DNA of 64,000 bases from JBLIRR01 sp049472395 (GTDB lineage Bacteria; SZUA-182; DTGQ01; JBLIRR01), in assembly GCA_049472395.1 (NCBI GenBank), contig JBLIRR010000011.1:1-64000 (forward strand), given 5' to 3'. Made by a program: the position numbers and the translations under genes. Within the stretch, counting starts at the first letter, position 1, and the number at the start of each line of letters is the position of its first letter. Below are positions 36,586-45,249 of this stretch, piece after piece. The notes below the pieces were generated by a model that was given only the letters and a program-made list of their open reading frames with translations, was not told the DNA's origin and ran no database searches.

Positions 36586-36730
36586 AGGAATTGGTAAATG
36601 TAAAATAAAAAAACTTGATTCACAAATATAATATAAAAAATAATATTTTAAAAATTATTCTAAATAAGAGAGTACACATTAATAATAAGATTGACATTGA
36701 GGAATACAAAGGTATGGGGTAGATAAAACA

Positions 36731-37843
36731 ATGACTAAGAGGGACTATTATGAAATTTTAGGCATATCGAATAGTGCGTCGGTTGAAGAAATAAAAAAAG
36801 CATATCGTCGCCAGGCCTTAAAATATCATCCAGATAGAAATCCAAATGATAAGAGTGCTGAAGAAAAATTTAAAGATGCCTCCGAGGCATATGAAGTATT
36901 AAGCGATCCTGAAAAAAGAAAATTATACGACCAATATGGTCATGCAGGGCTACAAAATTCAGGATTTAGTGGATTTAGCAACTTTGAGGATATTTTCGGT
37001 TCAGATATTTTTGGAAGCTTTTCTGATATATTCAGTGATATCTTCGGGTCAGGATCAGGGTCTTTTAGACGTCGGCAAAGGCCTCGACGAGGATCAGACC
37101 TTGAATATCGTCTGAACATAGAGTTCCGAGAGGCTGCCACTGGCATAAGCACGACCATTGAAATCCCGAGGGAGGAAACTTGTTCAAGCTGTGCGGGTAA
37201 GGGAACAAAACCGGGCACCTCGCCATCTGTGTGCTCATATTGTCAGGGAAGCGGTCGTATAACCCATAATCAAGGCTTATTTAATATCCGAACAACATGT
37301 CCTCAATGCCGTGGTCAAGGCAGCATAATAAAAGATCCTTGTCCGAAATGCCATGGTCGTGGAAGGGTCTCTGAAACAAAAAAAATACATGTAAAAATCC
37401 CTCCTGGTGTTGATAGCGGACAACGGTTGAGAATTACAGGAGAAGGCGAGCCCGGCTCTTTGGGAGGGCCTTCAGGAGACCTTTATATCTTGATTATCGT
37501 AAAAGAAGATGAATTCTTCAAAAGGGAGGGTGACGATTTACTCTGTAATGTCACTATCTCCTTTCCTCAGGCTGCCCTTGGCGCTGAAATTGAGGTACCC
37601 ACTCTCAATGGGACTCGTACGCTTCATATCCCGAAAGGCACCCAGTCTGGGGATAAATTACGGATTAAAAATGAGGGATTTCCCAATTTGCATAATCACA
37701 GAAAGGGTTTTCTCATAGCTGAAGTAATTGTGAAAACACCTACGAGTTTATCTTCTCGACAAGAGGAACTTCTGAGGGAATTTGCTGCGTTGTCGCACGA
37801 TGATGTATCAGGAAAAAAGAAAAAATGGAATATTCTTTTTTAA
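36731..37843 (+). CDS. dnaJ: Chaperone protein DnaJ
   Basis: 370 residues: J domain (1-70, with HPD in KYHPDRN), a Gly/Phe/Ser-rich linker (about 75-115), a zinc-finger domain with four CxxCxGxG-type repeats (CSSCAGKG, CSYCQGSG, CPQCRGQG, CPKCHGRG; about 147-215), and the two C-terminal beta domains. It delivers substrates to DnaK and stimulates its ATPase. grpE and dnaK are not adjacent. Its 3' end overlaps the htrA start by 19 bases, implying a shared message and a stress-response grouping. Confidence 0.97.
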   Translation: MTKRDYYEILGISNSASVEEIKKAYRRQALKYHPDRNPNDKSAEEKFKDASEAYEVLSDPEKRKLYDQYGHAGLQNSGFSGFSNFEDIFGSDIFGSFSDIFSDIFGSGSGSFRRRQRPRRGSDLEYRLNIEFREAATGISTTIEIPREETCSSCAGKGTKPGTSPSVCSYCQGSGRITHNQGLFNIRTTCPQCRGQGSIIKDPCPKCHGRGRVSETKKIHVKIPPGVDSGQRLRITGEGEPGSLGGPSGDLYILIIVKEDEFFKREGDDLLCNVTISFPQAALGAEIEVPTLNGTRTLHIPKGTQSGDKLRIKNEGFPNLHNHRKGFLIAEVIVKTPTSLSSRQEELLREFAALSHDDVSGKKKKWNILF

Positions 37844-39201
37844 TTATTTTATTTTTTATAATTATTTCACCTCCTTCTCTCTCTGCAGAAGCTCCCACTA
37901 TTAACAAAAGAAAAACTCCTGTTGTAGAAGTTGTAGAAAAAGTCAAAGATGCTGTGGTCAATATAAGTACAGAGCGTCTTGTAAAAGAAAGGATAAATCC
38001 ATTCGGAGATCCTTTTTTTGACCATTTTTTTTCAAATTTTTTTGATAGCTTTCCACAGCGAGAGTATAAAGAACAAAGTTTAGGCTCAGGAGTAATCATA
38101 AACAAAGATGGGTATATACTGACCAATGAACACGTTATTCTCAAAGCAGCAAAAATTAAGGTTACTCTTTCAGATGAACGTATTTTTGATGCTGAACTCG
38201 TAGGTGCTGATCCCAAATCGGACTTGGCTGTAGTCAGAATCAAATCAGATACTCCCTTTCCCTTCACCAAAATGGGACGATCTGATGATCTTATGATCGG
38301 AGAACCCGTTATTGCCATAGGGAATCCATTTGGTCTCAGTCATACTATAACTACTGGCGTGGTCAGTGCAATTAACCGCTCGGTCAAAATTGGGAAAAAT
38401 CGTATATACAAGGATTTTATTCAAACAGACGCTTCTATTAATCCCGGCAATAGTGGTGGACCATTGCTTAATATAAACGGCGAACTTATTGGAATAAATA
38501 CTGCAATTTATCAACAAGCCGAGGGGATAGGATTTGCAATACCCATATTAAGGGCAAAACGCATTGTCGATGATCTTATCCATTATGGCAGTGTTCATAA
38601 AGCATGGATAGGCATGTCCGTCCAGGACATCAATGCTGACTTGATGAATTATTTTAATTTAGAAAAGCAAAAAGGCGTCATCATTATCAAAGTTATCCAA
38701 AACAGTCCGAGCGCAAAGGCCGGCCTTAAAAGAGGAGACATTATTACAAAAGTGGGCACTCAGGATGTTAATTCCCGTGAAGATTATATCTCCATTATTG
38801 GAGGCTATACAGCTGATGATACCATTTCTTTTTCAATTATCAGGGATGGGGAGCACTTAGAAGTTCCTCTCATTGCAAAAAAAATACCTCACGAAGCAGG
38901 CACAGAGATCGCTCAAGAATGGTTGGGAATAAAAATAAAACCCATAGATCGAACTTTCTTGCGCCGATACGGGATAATAGAGAAAGAGGGAGTTATGATT
39001 ACATCTGTCAACAGATCAAGCGCAGCATATCGAGCTGGCCTTGAGGCAGGGGATATCATCAAACAAATAAATAATCATAAAATCATCGATGAAAAAACAT
39101 TTAATGAGGCAATTGTAATGGCTGCAGAAAAAGAAAGTATTTTATTGCTTATAAGGAGAGGCCCCTATATCTATCCGTTAACCATCCAGCCCTCACTATA
39201 G
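37825..39201 (+). CDS. Periplasmic HtrA/DegP serine protease
   Basis: 458 residues with a signal peptide (about 1-20), trypsin-like domain with catalytic His103 (LTNEHVI), Asp133 (SDLAVVRI) and Ser210 (GNSGGPLL), and two PDZ domains (about 262-350 and 370-455). DegP-type enzymes degrade or refold misfolded envelope proteins. An AGGA site inside dnaJ precedes the ATG. Overlap with dnaJ suggests co-expression of cytoplasmic and periplasmic quality control. Next gene 10 bases downstream. Confidence 0.93.
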   Translation: MEYSFLIILFFIIISPPSLSAEAPTINKRKTPVVEVVEKVKDAVVNISTERLVKERINPFGDPFFDHFFSNFFDSFPQREYKEQSLGSGVIINKDGYILTNEHVILKAAKIKVTLSDERIFDAELVGADPKSDLAVVRIKSDTPFPFTKMGRSDDLMIGEPVIAIGNPFGLSHTITTGVVSAINRSVKIGKNRIYKDFIQTDASINPGNSGGPLLNINGELIGINTAIYQQAEGIGFAIPILRAKRIVDDLIHYGSVHKAWIGMSVQDINADLMNYFNLEKQKGVIIIKVIQNSPSAKAGLKRGDIITKVGTQDVNSREDYISIIGGYTADDTISFSIIRDGEHLEVPLIAKKIPHEAGTEIAQEWLGIKIKPIDRTFLRRYGIIEKEGVMITSVNRSSAAYRAGLEAGDIIKQINNHKIIDEKTFNEAIVMAAEKESILLLIRRGPYIYPLTIQPSL

Positions 39202-39210
39202 GATCGTAGT

Positions 39211-40257
39211 ATGCTTTATAAAAATGTATGTATTGAAGCCCTTGGCTATGAACTTCCCACAAATATTGTAAAGTCCTTAACCATCGAAGAGCGCTTGGCC
39301 CCTGTCTATGAAAAATTAAACCTTTCCTATGGGCGTCTAGAGATGATCAGCGGTATTAAAGAGAGGCGCTTCTGGGATAAGGGGACAAAGCCTAGTCAGG
39401 TGAGTATTAAAGCGGGAGAGAAAGCGCTTAATAAGGCGGGAATAGGACGTGAGGATGTTGAGTGTCTTATTAACGCATCTGTCTCACGGGATTTTATGGA
39501 GCCTTCAACCGCATGTATTGTCCATCATGGGTTAGGTCTCTCCAAACATGCTATTTTATTTGATGTTTCAAATGCATGTCTGGGATTTGTCAATAGTATG
39601 GCTATCTTGGCTAATATGATTGAGCTGGGACAGGTTAAGACGGGTCTTGTTACCGCGGGAGAAGTGGCGGAACATTTAATCGATTCCACCATAGAGGCCC
39701 TCGTACATGATCCTGCGCCGACGAGAGCAAAAATAAAATCTTCTTTTGCATCCCTCACTATTGCCTCTGGCGCCGTGGCTATAGTTATGACCCATAAATC
39801 CATATCTAACACAGGCTATCAGCTACTTGGAGGAGCTGTGCGCAATGCAACTGAGCATAATAGACTCTGCTGCGGCGGAGAAAATTATCATTATATTCAA
39901 GATAACCCTCTTTTAATGAATACTCACGCTGAATCTATGATGGAAAAGGGTTGCCTTCTTGCCAAAGAAACGTGGGAAGCCACCAAGAAAGAACTGGAGT
40001 GGGCAGATGATGATCCTCAAAGAATATTCTGTCATCAGGTAGGTAGTGCCCATAGGAAATTACTCTACGAGACTCTCGGACTTGATGTATCCAAAGATTT
40101 CTCCACATTTGAAACCCTGGGTAATATCGGATCTGCTTCTGCCCCTATCACCTTTGCCATAGGATTAGAAAGGGGCCTTGTAGAGGATGGAGATAAAATA
40201 GCGATCTTCGGTATCGGAAGTGGTTTGGATTGTCTCATGTTCGGCGTCCAATGTTAA
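39211..40257 (+). CDS. OleA-like thiolase-superfamily enzyme (KAS III family)
   Basis: 348 residues, closest in pattern to OleA, which condenses two fatty acyl-CoA molecules to a beta-keto acid at the start of long-chain olefin synthesis. Landmarks are SGIKERRFWD, NASVSRDFMEPSTA with Glu97, catalytic Cys123 in SNACLGFVNSM, His275 (FCHQV) and Asn305 (GNIGSAS). The Glu-Cys spacing of 26 equals that of Xanthomonas OleA (Glu117, Cys143). A FabH or BioZ-like role (3-oxopimeloyl-ACP synthesis for biotin) is the alternative, because bioA follows with an overlap. No oleB, oleC or oleD is nearby. Confidence 0.8.
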   Translation: MLYKNVCIEALGYELPTNIVKSLTIEERLAPVYEKLNLSYGRLEMISGIKERRFWDKGTKPSQVSIKAGEKALNKAGIGREDVECLINASVSRDFMEPSTACIVHHGLGLSKHAILFDVSNACLGFVNSMAILANMIELGQVKTGLVTAGEVAEHLIDSTIEALVHDPAPTRAKIKSSFASLTIASGAVAIVMTHKSISNTGYQLLGGAVRNATEHNRLCCGGENYHYIQDNPLLMNTHAESMMEKGCLLAKETWEATKKELEWADDDPQRIFCHQVGSAHRKLLYETLGLDVSKDFSTFETLGNIGSASAPITFAIGLERGLVEDGDKIAIFGIGSGLDCLMFGVQC

Positions 40258-41609
40258 ATAACATCGAAAAAGATTTACAATATATCTGGCATCCCTATAC
40301 CCAAATGAAGGATCATGAAAAATACCCTCCGATATTGATCACACGCGCAAAGGGCATTCATCTGTTCGATGATAAGGGCACTATGTACTATGATACCATA
40401 TCCTCCTGGTGGTGTAATATACACGGACATAATCACCCTCATATTAATAAGGCCATCAAAACACAGGTTGAGCAACTCGACCATGTTTTATTTGCGGGAT
40501 TCACCCATGAAAATGCAATCACGCTCGCCGAGAAACTCGTCAATATTACTCCCTCAAATCTTACCAAGGTCTTTTATTCTGATAACGGGTCCACATCAGT
40601 CGAGGTGGCATTAAAGATCTCTTATCAATTCTGGAAAAATCAGGGCGCACACTCGAAAGTGAAATTTATCGCCTTAGATAATGGATACCATGGTGACACT
40701 ATTGGAGCTATGAGCGTGAGTGGAATTTCTCTTTTTAAGGAGGCTTTTTCCCCCTTTTTATTTCATTCATACACAATTCCGTCACCCTATTGTTACCGTT
40801 GTCCCATGAATATGAAACAAAATCAGTGCACTAGTGAATGTCTCAATCCTCTAAAATCTTTGCTCCACAAAAACGCAAATCAGATTGCCGCAATAATCCT
40901 TGAGCCATTGGTCCAAGCAGCCGGAGGAATGATTATCTATCCGCCCGCATACTTAAAAAATCTTTACACACTCGTAAAAGAGTATGATATCCATATTATT
41001 TTTGATGAAGTTGCGACTGGCTTTGGCAGAACAGGGAGGATGTTCGCACTTGAACACGTCGACATTGCACCTGACTTTTTATGTCTGTCAAAGGGAATCA
41101 CTTCTGGCTATCTTCCGTTGGGAGTTACAATGACCTCAGATGAAATTTATGAAGCATTCTACGCAGACTATACAGAGCAGAAAACCTTCTACCATGGTCA
41201 TACCTTTACGGCTAATCCCATATCAACGGCAGCAGCAATAGCAAGTCTTGAAATCTTCGAACAAGACGATGCGTTATTGAAAATTAATCAGATTATTCCT
41301 CACTATCACCGCATGATCGAGGGTCTTAAAAAATTTCCTTTTATCGGTGATATACGGCATCTTGGCATGATTGGGGCGATTGAATTGGTAAAAGACAAAG
41401 AAAGGAAAACTCCTTTCACATTTAATGAACGGATTGGTTTTAAAGTGTATCTTGAAGGATTAAAGAAAGGCCTTATTCTTAGACCATTAGGAAATATTAT
41501 TTATCTTTTCCTGCCTCTATGTGTTCATAAAGATCACCTCACATCAATCTTCACTAAATTATATGAATTGATCGAAGATTTACGCCGATTAGTTATTAAA
41601 GATATATAA
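40251..41609 (+). CDS. bioA: Adenosylmethionine-8-amino-7-oxononanoate aminotransferase
   Basis: About 452 residues from the ATG at 40251; an earlier TTG at 40230 would add seven. A class III PLP aminotransferase that makes 7,8-diaminopelargonate in biotin synthesis. IWHPYTQMKD and the substrate segment SSWWCNIHGHNHPHI are typical for BioA; FDEVATGFGRTG and Lys281 in SKGITSGYLPLG bind the cofactor. bioB, bioD and bioF are absent from the window. It overlaps the thiolase gene by seven bases. Confidence 0.92.
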   Translation: MLNNIEKDLQYIWHPYTQMKDHEKYPPILITRAKGIHLFDDKGTMYYDTISSWWCNIHGHNHPHINKAIKTQVEQLDHVLFAGFTHENAITLAEKLVNITPSNLTKVFYSDNGSTSVEVALKISYQFWKNQGAHSKVKFIALDNGYHGDTIGAMSVSGISLFKEAFSPFLFHSYTIPSPYCYRCPMNMKQNQCTSECLNPLKSLLHKNANQIAAIILEPLVQAAGGMIIYPPAYLKNLYTLVKEYDIHIIFDEVATGFGRTGRMFALEHVDIAPDFLCLSKGITSGYLPLGVTMTSDEIYEAFYADYTEQKTFYHGHTFTANPISTAAAIASLEIFEQDDALLKINQIIPHYHRMIEGLKKFPFIGDIRHLGMIGAIELVKDKERKTPFTFNERIGFKVYLEGLKKGLILRPLGNIIYLFLPLCVHKDHLTSIFTKLYELIEDLRRLVIKDI

Positions 41610-41658
41610 TATTCTCTATTTTTGGGTTAGTGACATGCTCATCGAAGGGAGATTGTAA

Positions 41659-44600
41659 ATGAAAATCGGAAAAAAAATAAGCCTGGTCTTTATTGTAACT
41701 ACTTTATTAATCACCATTGTGAGTGGTTACGCCTTTTATACTTTACAAAAAAAAGAATTGAAAAAGACACTATATAACCATTTACACACTGCTGTGGAAT
41801 CAAAAACAAAACATATAGAAACAAGCCTGCAGATGTATACACAAACCGTGAATTTACTGGCGAACGAAATTATTTTTAAAGATTTATTTTACACAGCAGA
41901 GGAGGATGAAGAGTTTGAAAATAAATTAAAGCGTGTCACTGCGAGAATAAAAAATATTGAAAGAACTTTCACCGAAATTTGCGATGTGAGCCTGTGCAAT
42001 AAGAATGGACAAGTTCTTGCTTCCACCTATAATGAATATATTGGTACAAATAAAAAGAATGAAGAAATATTTATAAAAGGAAAAAAAGATACCTGCATTT
42101 TGGATTTGCATATTCCTGCCCGAAGGGAAAAACCTATTATTGAATCAGCAGCCCCAATTTCTAGGGGGAAGTATGTGGCAGGTGTCATTATTATAGGCAT
42201 TAGTCCACACCATTTATTTAATATTTTATCTGAGAGGACCGGTTTGGGGGAAACGGGCGAAGTTTACCTGGTAAATAACACCGGCTATATGATAAGTCCC
42301 TCGCGTTTTTTAAAAGAAACAGAAACTATTCTCAAAAAAAAGAGCAATTTTAAGGAAGGGCCTCTTAAATCCGGTATCTTTGATGATTACAGAGGCACGA
42401 AGGTCCTCAGAGTTCACAGAGCAATTCCTTCCATGCAATGGTTTCTTTTAGCCCAAATCGACAGGTCAGAGGCTTTAAAACCATTATTAAAATTAAAATT
42501 ATTACTCGCCGTATTACTCTTTATTGCTCCATTTTTAGCATGGCTCATTAGTGTCTTGATTGCGAAAGTCATCTCTTCTCCTATTCACAAGCTCGAAGAG
42601 GGGATTGAGGAAATAAGCAACGGCGATTTTGATTATAAAACAAATATTACTACTAATGATGAAATAGAAGACCTTTCATGTGCAATTGATAATATGACAG
42701 AGCATTTAAAATCTTCGACTACCTCCATCGAGAATCTTCACAAAGAGATTGCTGCGCGCAAGCAATTGGAAAAAACATTGGAGGGGAGTGGAAAAAGGTT
42801 GGAGGCTATTTCTGATATTGTGCGTCACATCTCCTTTGTGATCACTGACTTGGCAAAAACAGAACCTAATATATTGGAATTCAGTCAAGGTGCGGAACAT
42901 ATTTTCGGTTATAAAAGAGCCGACGTTATTGGCAGACCTGTGACCCTCCTTCATCCACCAGAAGATGCCGCTCAATTACCCGAAAAATTTAAATTATTGC
43001 GTGAGAAAAAAGAGGGAACAACCAGTGAATCAATGCTTGTGCGAAGCTCTGGTGAAAAGTTTAACGCTCGTTTGACATCATACCCCATTTTTGATGAGCG
43101 TGGAAACTTAACCGCTGCCTTGGATGTAGCCTGTGACATCACTAAAGAAAAAAAGGAAGAAGAGGCACTACGAGAGGGGAAAGATAGGGCGCTCAATTAT
43201 CTCGAGGCCGTTGGAACAGTACTTGTCATACTCGATCAAAATAATAAAATTTCTTTTATTAATAAAAAAGGGTGTAAGCTTCTGGGGTGTAAAAAAGATG
43301 AGGTGAAGGGGAAAAATTGGATTGACATCTTTATCACTGAAAATCAAAAAGATAAAGTAAGAACAACCTTTGAAAAGCTGATAAATGGTGAATTAACACA
43401 TTTAGACTATATGGAATACCCTATTTTGACTGTACGCGGTGAAGTAAAAAATATGGCATGGTATAATACCGCTCTTATAAAAAATGAAAGAATCAATAGA
43501 ATCTCTATTGTGTGTACGGGGGGGGAAGTCTCTGCTGGCCATAAAGAAGTCTCTGCTGACCATAAAGAAGTCTCTGCTGGCCATAAAGATGAAAAAGTAA
43601 GAGAGCATGCGCACATGCAAAAGCAAGAAGTTATAAAGAAACCAGAAGTATCTGATACCAGTCAAATCAAAAGCCATATTCTCGAGAAGATGTCACGTGA
43701 AATTAAACATCCGATGAATGATATTATGAATTCAGGCGCGCTTTTAAAAGACTCCTCCAATTTAGATAATAATCAAAAGAAATATGTGGAGACCATTACA
43801 AAAAATTCAGAGGCGATTTTAGCCTTAATTAGTGATGTATTAGATATTTCTAAGATTGCTGAGAACAAAATAAAGATTGAGAACATAGGCTTTGACCTTG
43901 AATATTTGATTGATAGTGTGCTGAATCTATTACGCTCTAAAATTGCTGACAAGCCTGTTGAACTTTACAGCACATTCAAGGAAGATATGCCTACAAGCTT
44001 TAAGGGTGATCCAACCAGAATCAGACAGATACTCATACATCTTGTAACAAATGCAATAAGGTTTACTAAAGAAGGAAAAGTAGGCATACATGTCAGTTAT
44101 GATACCTCCGACCACCCTTCAACTAATAATACCGGAGAGGCTAAGCGAATCTTGCGAATAACCGTAAAAGACACAGGAGTCGGCATCCCTCAAGACAAAC
44201 AAAAAATCATACATGATATTTTTAATCACACTGATATGATTAAAACAACACAATATGAAGTGAGATGGCTTGGCCTTACTGTCACAAAGCACTTAATTGA
44301 AATGATGGGGGGGAAAATTTGGGTAGAATCGAAAGAGGGAAAGGGGAGCGAATTTATATTCACCGTGTGTGTAAAAGAAACCATGCCAGTTGCTAAAAGT
44401 CAAATAACCCCCTTACAAAAAAATGAACTTAAAGGCAAAAGGATAGCCGTGATTGAAGATTTTGAAAATCCGCGTCGTATTTTGGATACATATTGCAGCG
44501 AGCTGGGCATGAAAGTGCTTTTTTACGCATCCTCGGTGAATGAAACCTTAGAGATGCTTGAGAAAGAAAGCGAACCACCAGACATGATACTCTGCGACAT

Positions 44601-45237
44601 AACAATGGCTGCCATGGATGGATCTGAGATTGCAAGAAATATAAAAGCGCATGAAAAATACAAGAAAATTAAACTCGTGGCCATAAGCTCATATACTATA
44701 CCTGGCGCGGCAAAAATCACGCAGGCTTTGGGATTTGATGCGTATTTACCCAAACCAATTATAAAAGAAGACCTTATCAAGGTTATTCAAACAACCCTTG
44801 GTGATAATCGCGAAAGCGGACAAATAATAACCAGACATATGTATGAAGAGCTTGCTTTAAAGGGTTTAAAAATACTATTAGCAGAAGATAATGCGGTGAA
44901 TCAGAAGCTTGTGGAAAAACTTCTGCAAAAATTTGGCTGTGAAATTGACATGGCCTGGAATGGGAAAGAAGCTATAGAAAAAAGTGAAATAAAACAGTAC
45001 GATATAATTTTAATGGATATAGATATGCCGGTAATGAATGGACTTGAGGCAGCGAAAATAATCCATAACAATATAAATAAGGAGCTTCCCATCATTGCTC
45101 TCACATCCAATGCTGAGACAGAAATTAAGGAAAGGGGGAAAACCCTCGCTGTGGTCATGAACGATTATATACAAAAGCCTGTATCAATTCAAAGCCTCAA
45201 AGAAAAACTTTTTAAATGGACCAAAAGAGACGCATAG
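41659..45237 (+). CDS. Hybrid histidine kinase with degenerate phosphorylation site
   Basis: 1192 residues: TM helices (about 7-27 and 276-302) around a Cache-like sensor, HAMP (about 303-355), two PAS domains (about 385-505 and 512-625), a linker with three EVSAGHK/EVSADHK repeats, HisKA, HATPase, then two receivers with Asp980 (ILCDITM) and Asp1120 (LMDIDMP). The H box reads MSREIKHPMN: Arg680 replaces the phospho-acceptor His. The G2 box is WLGLTVTK instead of GTGLGL. Transmission of phosphate by the usual route is therefore doubtful. The receivers look intact and could be phosphorylated by another kinase. The gene stands alone after bioA. Confidence 0.85.
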   Translation: MKIGKKISLVFIVTTLLITIVSGYAFYTLQKKELKKTLYNHLHTAVESKTKHIETSLQMYTQTVNLLANEIIFKDLFYTAEEDEEFENKLKRVTARIKNIERTFTEICDVSLCNKNGQVLASTYNEYIGTNKKNEEIFIKGKKDTCILDLHIPARREKPIIESAAPISRGKYVAGVIIIGISPHHLFNILSERTGLGETGEVYLVNNTGYMISPSRFLKETETILKKKSNFKEGPLKSGIFDDYRGTKVLRVHRAIPSMQWFLLAQIDRSEALKPLLKLKLLLAVLLFIAPFLAWLISVLIAKVISSPIHKLEEGIEEISNGDFDYKTNITTNDEIEDLSCAIDNMTEHLKSSTTSIENLHKEIAARKQLEKTLEGSGKRLEAISDIVRHISFVITDLAKTEPNILEFSQGAEHIFGYKRADVIGRPVTLLHPPEDAAQLPEKFKLLREKKEGTTSESMLVRSSGEKFNARLTSYPIFDERGNLTAALDVACDITKEKKEEEALREGKDRALNYLEAVGTVLVILDQNNKISFINKKGCKLLGCKKDEVKGKNWIDIFITENQKDKVRTTFEKLINGELTHLDYMEYPILTVRGEVKNMAWYNTALIKNERINRISIVCTGGEVSAGHKEVSADHKEVSAGHKDEKVREHAHMQKQEVIKKPEVSDTSQIKSHILEKMSREIKHPMNDIMNSGALLKDSSNLDNNQKKYVETITKNSEAILALISDVLDISKIAENKIKIENIGFDLEYLIDSVLNLLRSKIADKPVELYSTFKEDMPTSFKGDPTRIRQILIHLVTNAIRFTKEGKVGIHVSYDTSDHPSTNNTGEAKRILRITVKDTGVGIPQDKQKIIHDIFNHTDMIKTTQYEVRWLGLTVTKHLIEMMGGKIWVESKEGKGSEFIFTVCVKETMPVAKSQITPLQKNELKGKRIAVIEDFENPRRILDTYCSELGMKVLFYASSVNETLEMLEKESEPPDMILCDITMAAMDGSEIARNIKAHEKYKKIKLVAISSYTIPGAAKITQALGFDAYLPKPIIKEDLIKVIQTTLGDNRESGQIITRHMYEELALKGLKILLAEDNAVNQKLVEKLLQKFGCEIDMAWNGKEAIEKSEIKQYDIILMDIDMPVMNGLEAAKIIHNNINKELPIIALTSNAETEIKERGKTLAVVMNDYIQKPVSIQSLKEKLFKWTKRDA
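43525..43587 (+). repeat. Three tandem 21-bp repeats inside the hybrid kinase linker
   Basis: Three units (43525-43545, 43546-43566, 43567-43587) differ at one base only (ggc versus gac codon in the second). They encode EVSAGHK, EVSADHK, EVSAGHK. Near identity at the DNA level means a recent expansion or active slippage. Confidence 0.9.
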
Positions 45238-45249
45238 TGCTCTTAAAGA

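Larger units (their letters stand above)
36292..36730. other. AT-rich intergenic region upstream of dnaJ
   Basis: Between the divergent histidine kinase and dnaJ genes lies about 440 bases without a gene. It holds a promoter-like TTGACA-N16-TATACT at 36454-36481 and a direct repeat of a palindromic 20-mer. The leader of dnaJ would then be about 240 bases. Confidence 0.5.

Noticed and set aside
36691..36718. TTGACA followed by TATGGG just before dnaJ
   Set aside because: The -10 would overlap the ribosome-binding site and start codon region, and it matches poorly.
43402..43677. Minus-strand open frame over the kinase linker
   Set aside because: Antisense shadow created by the tandem repeat; no start context.
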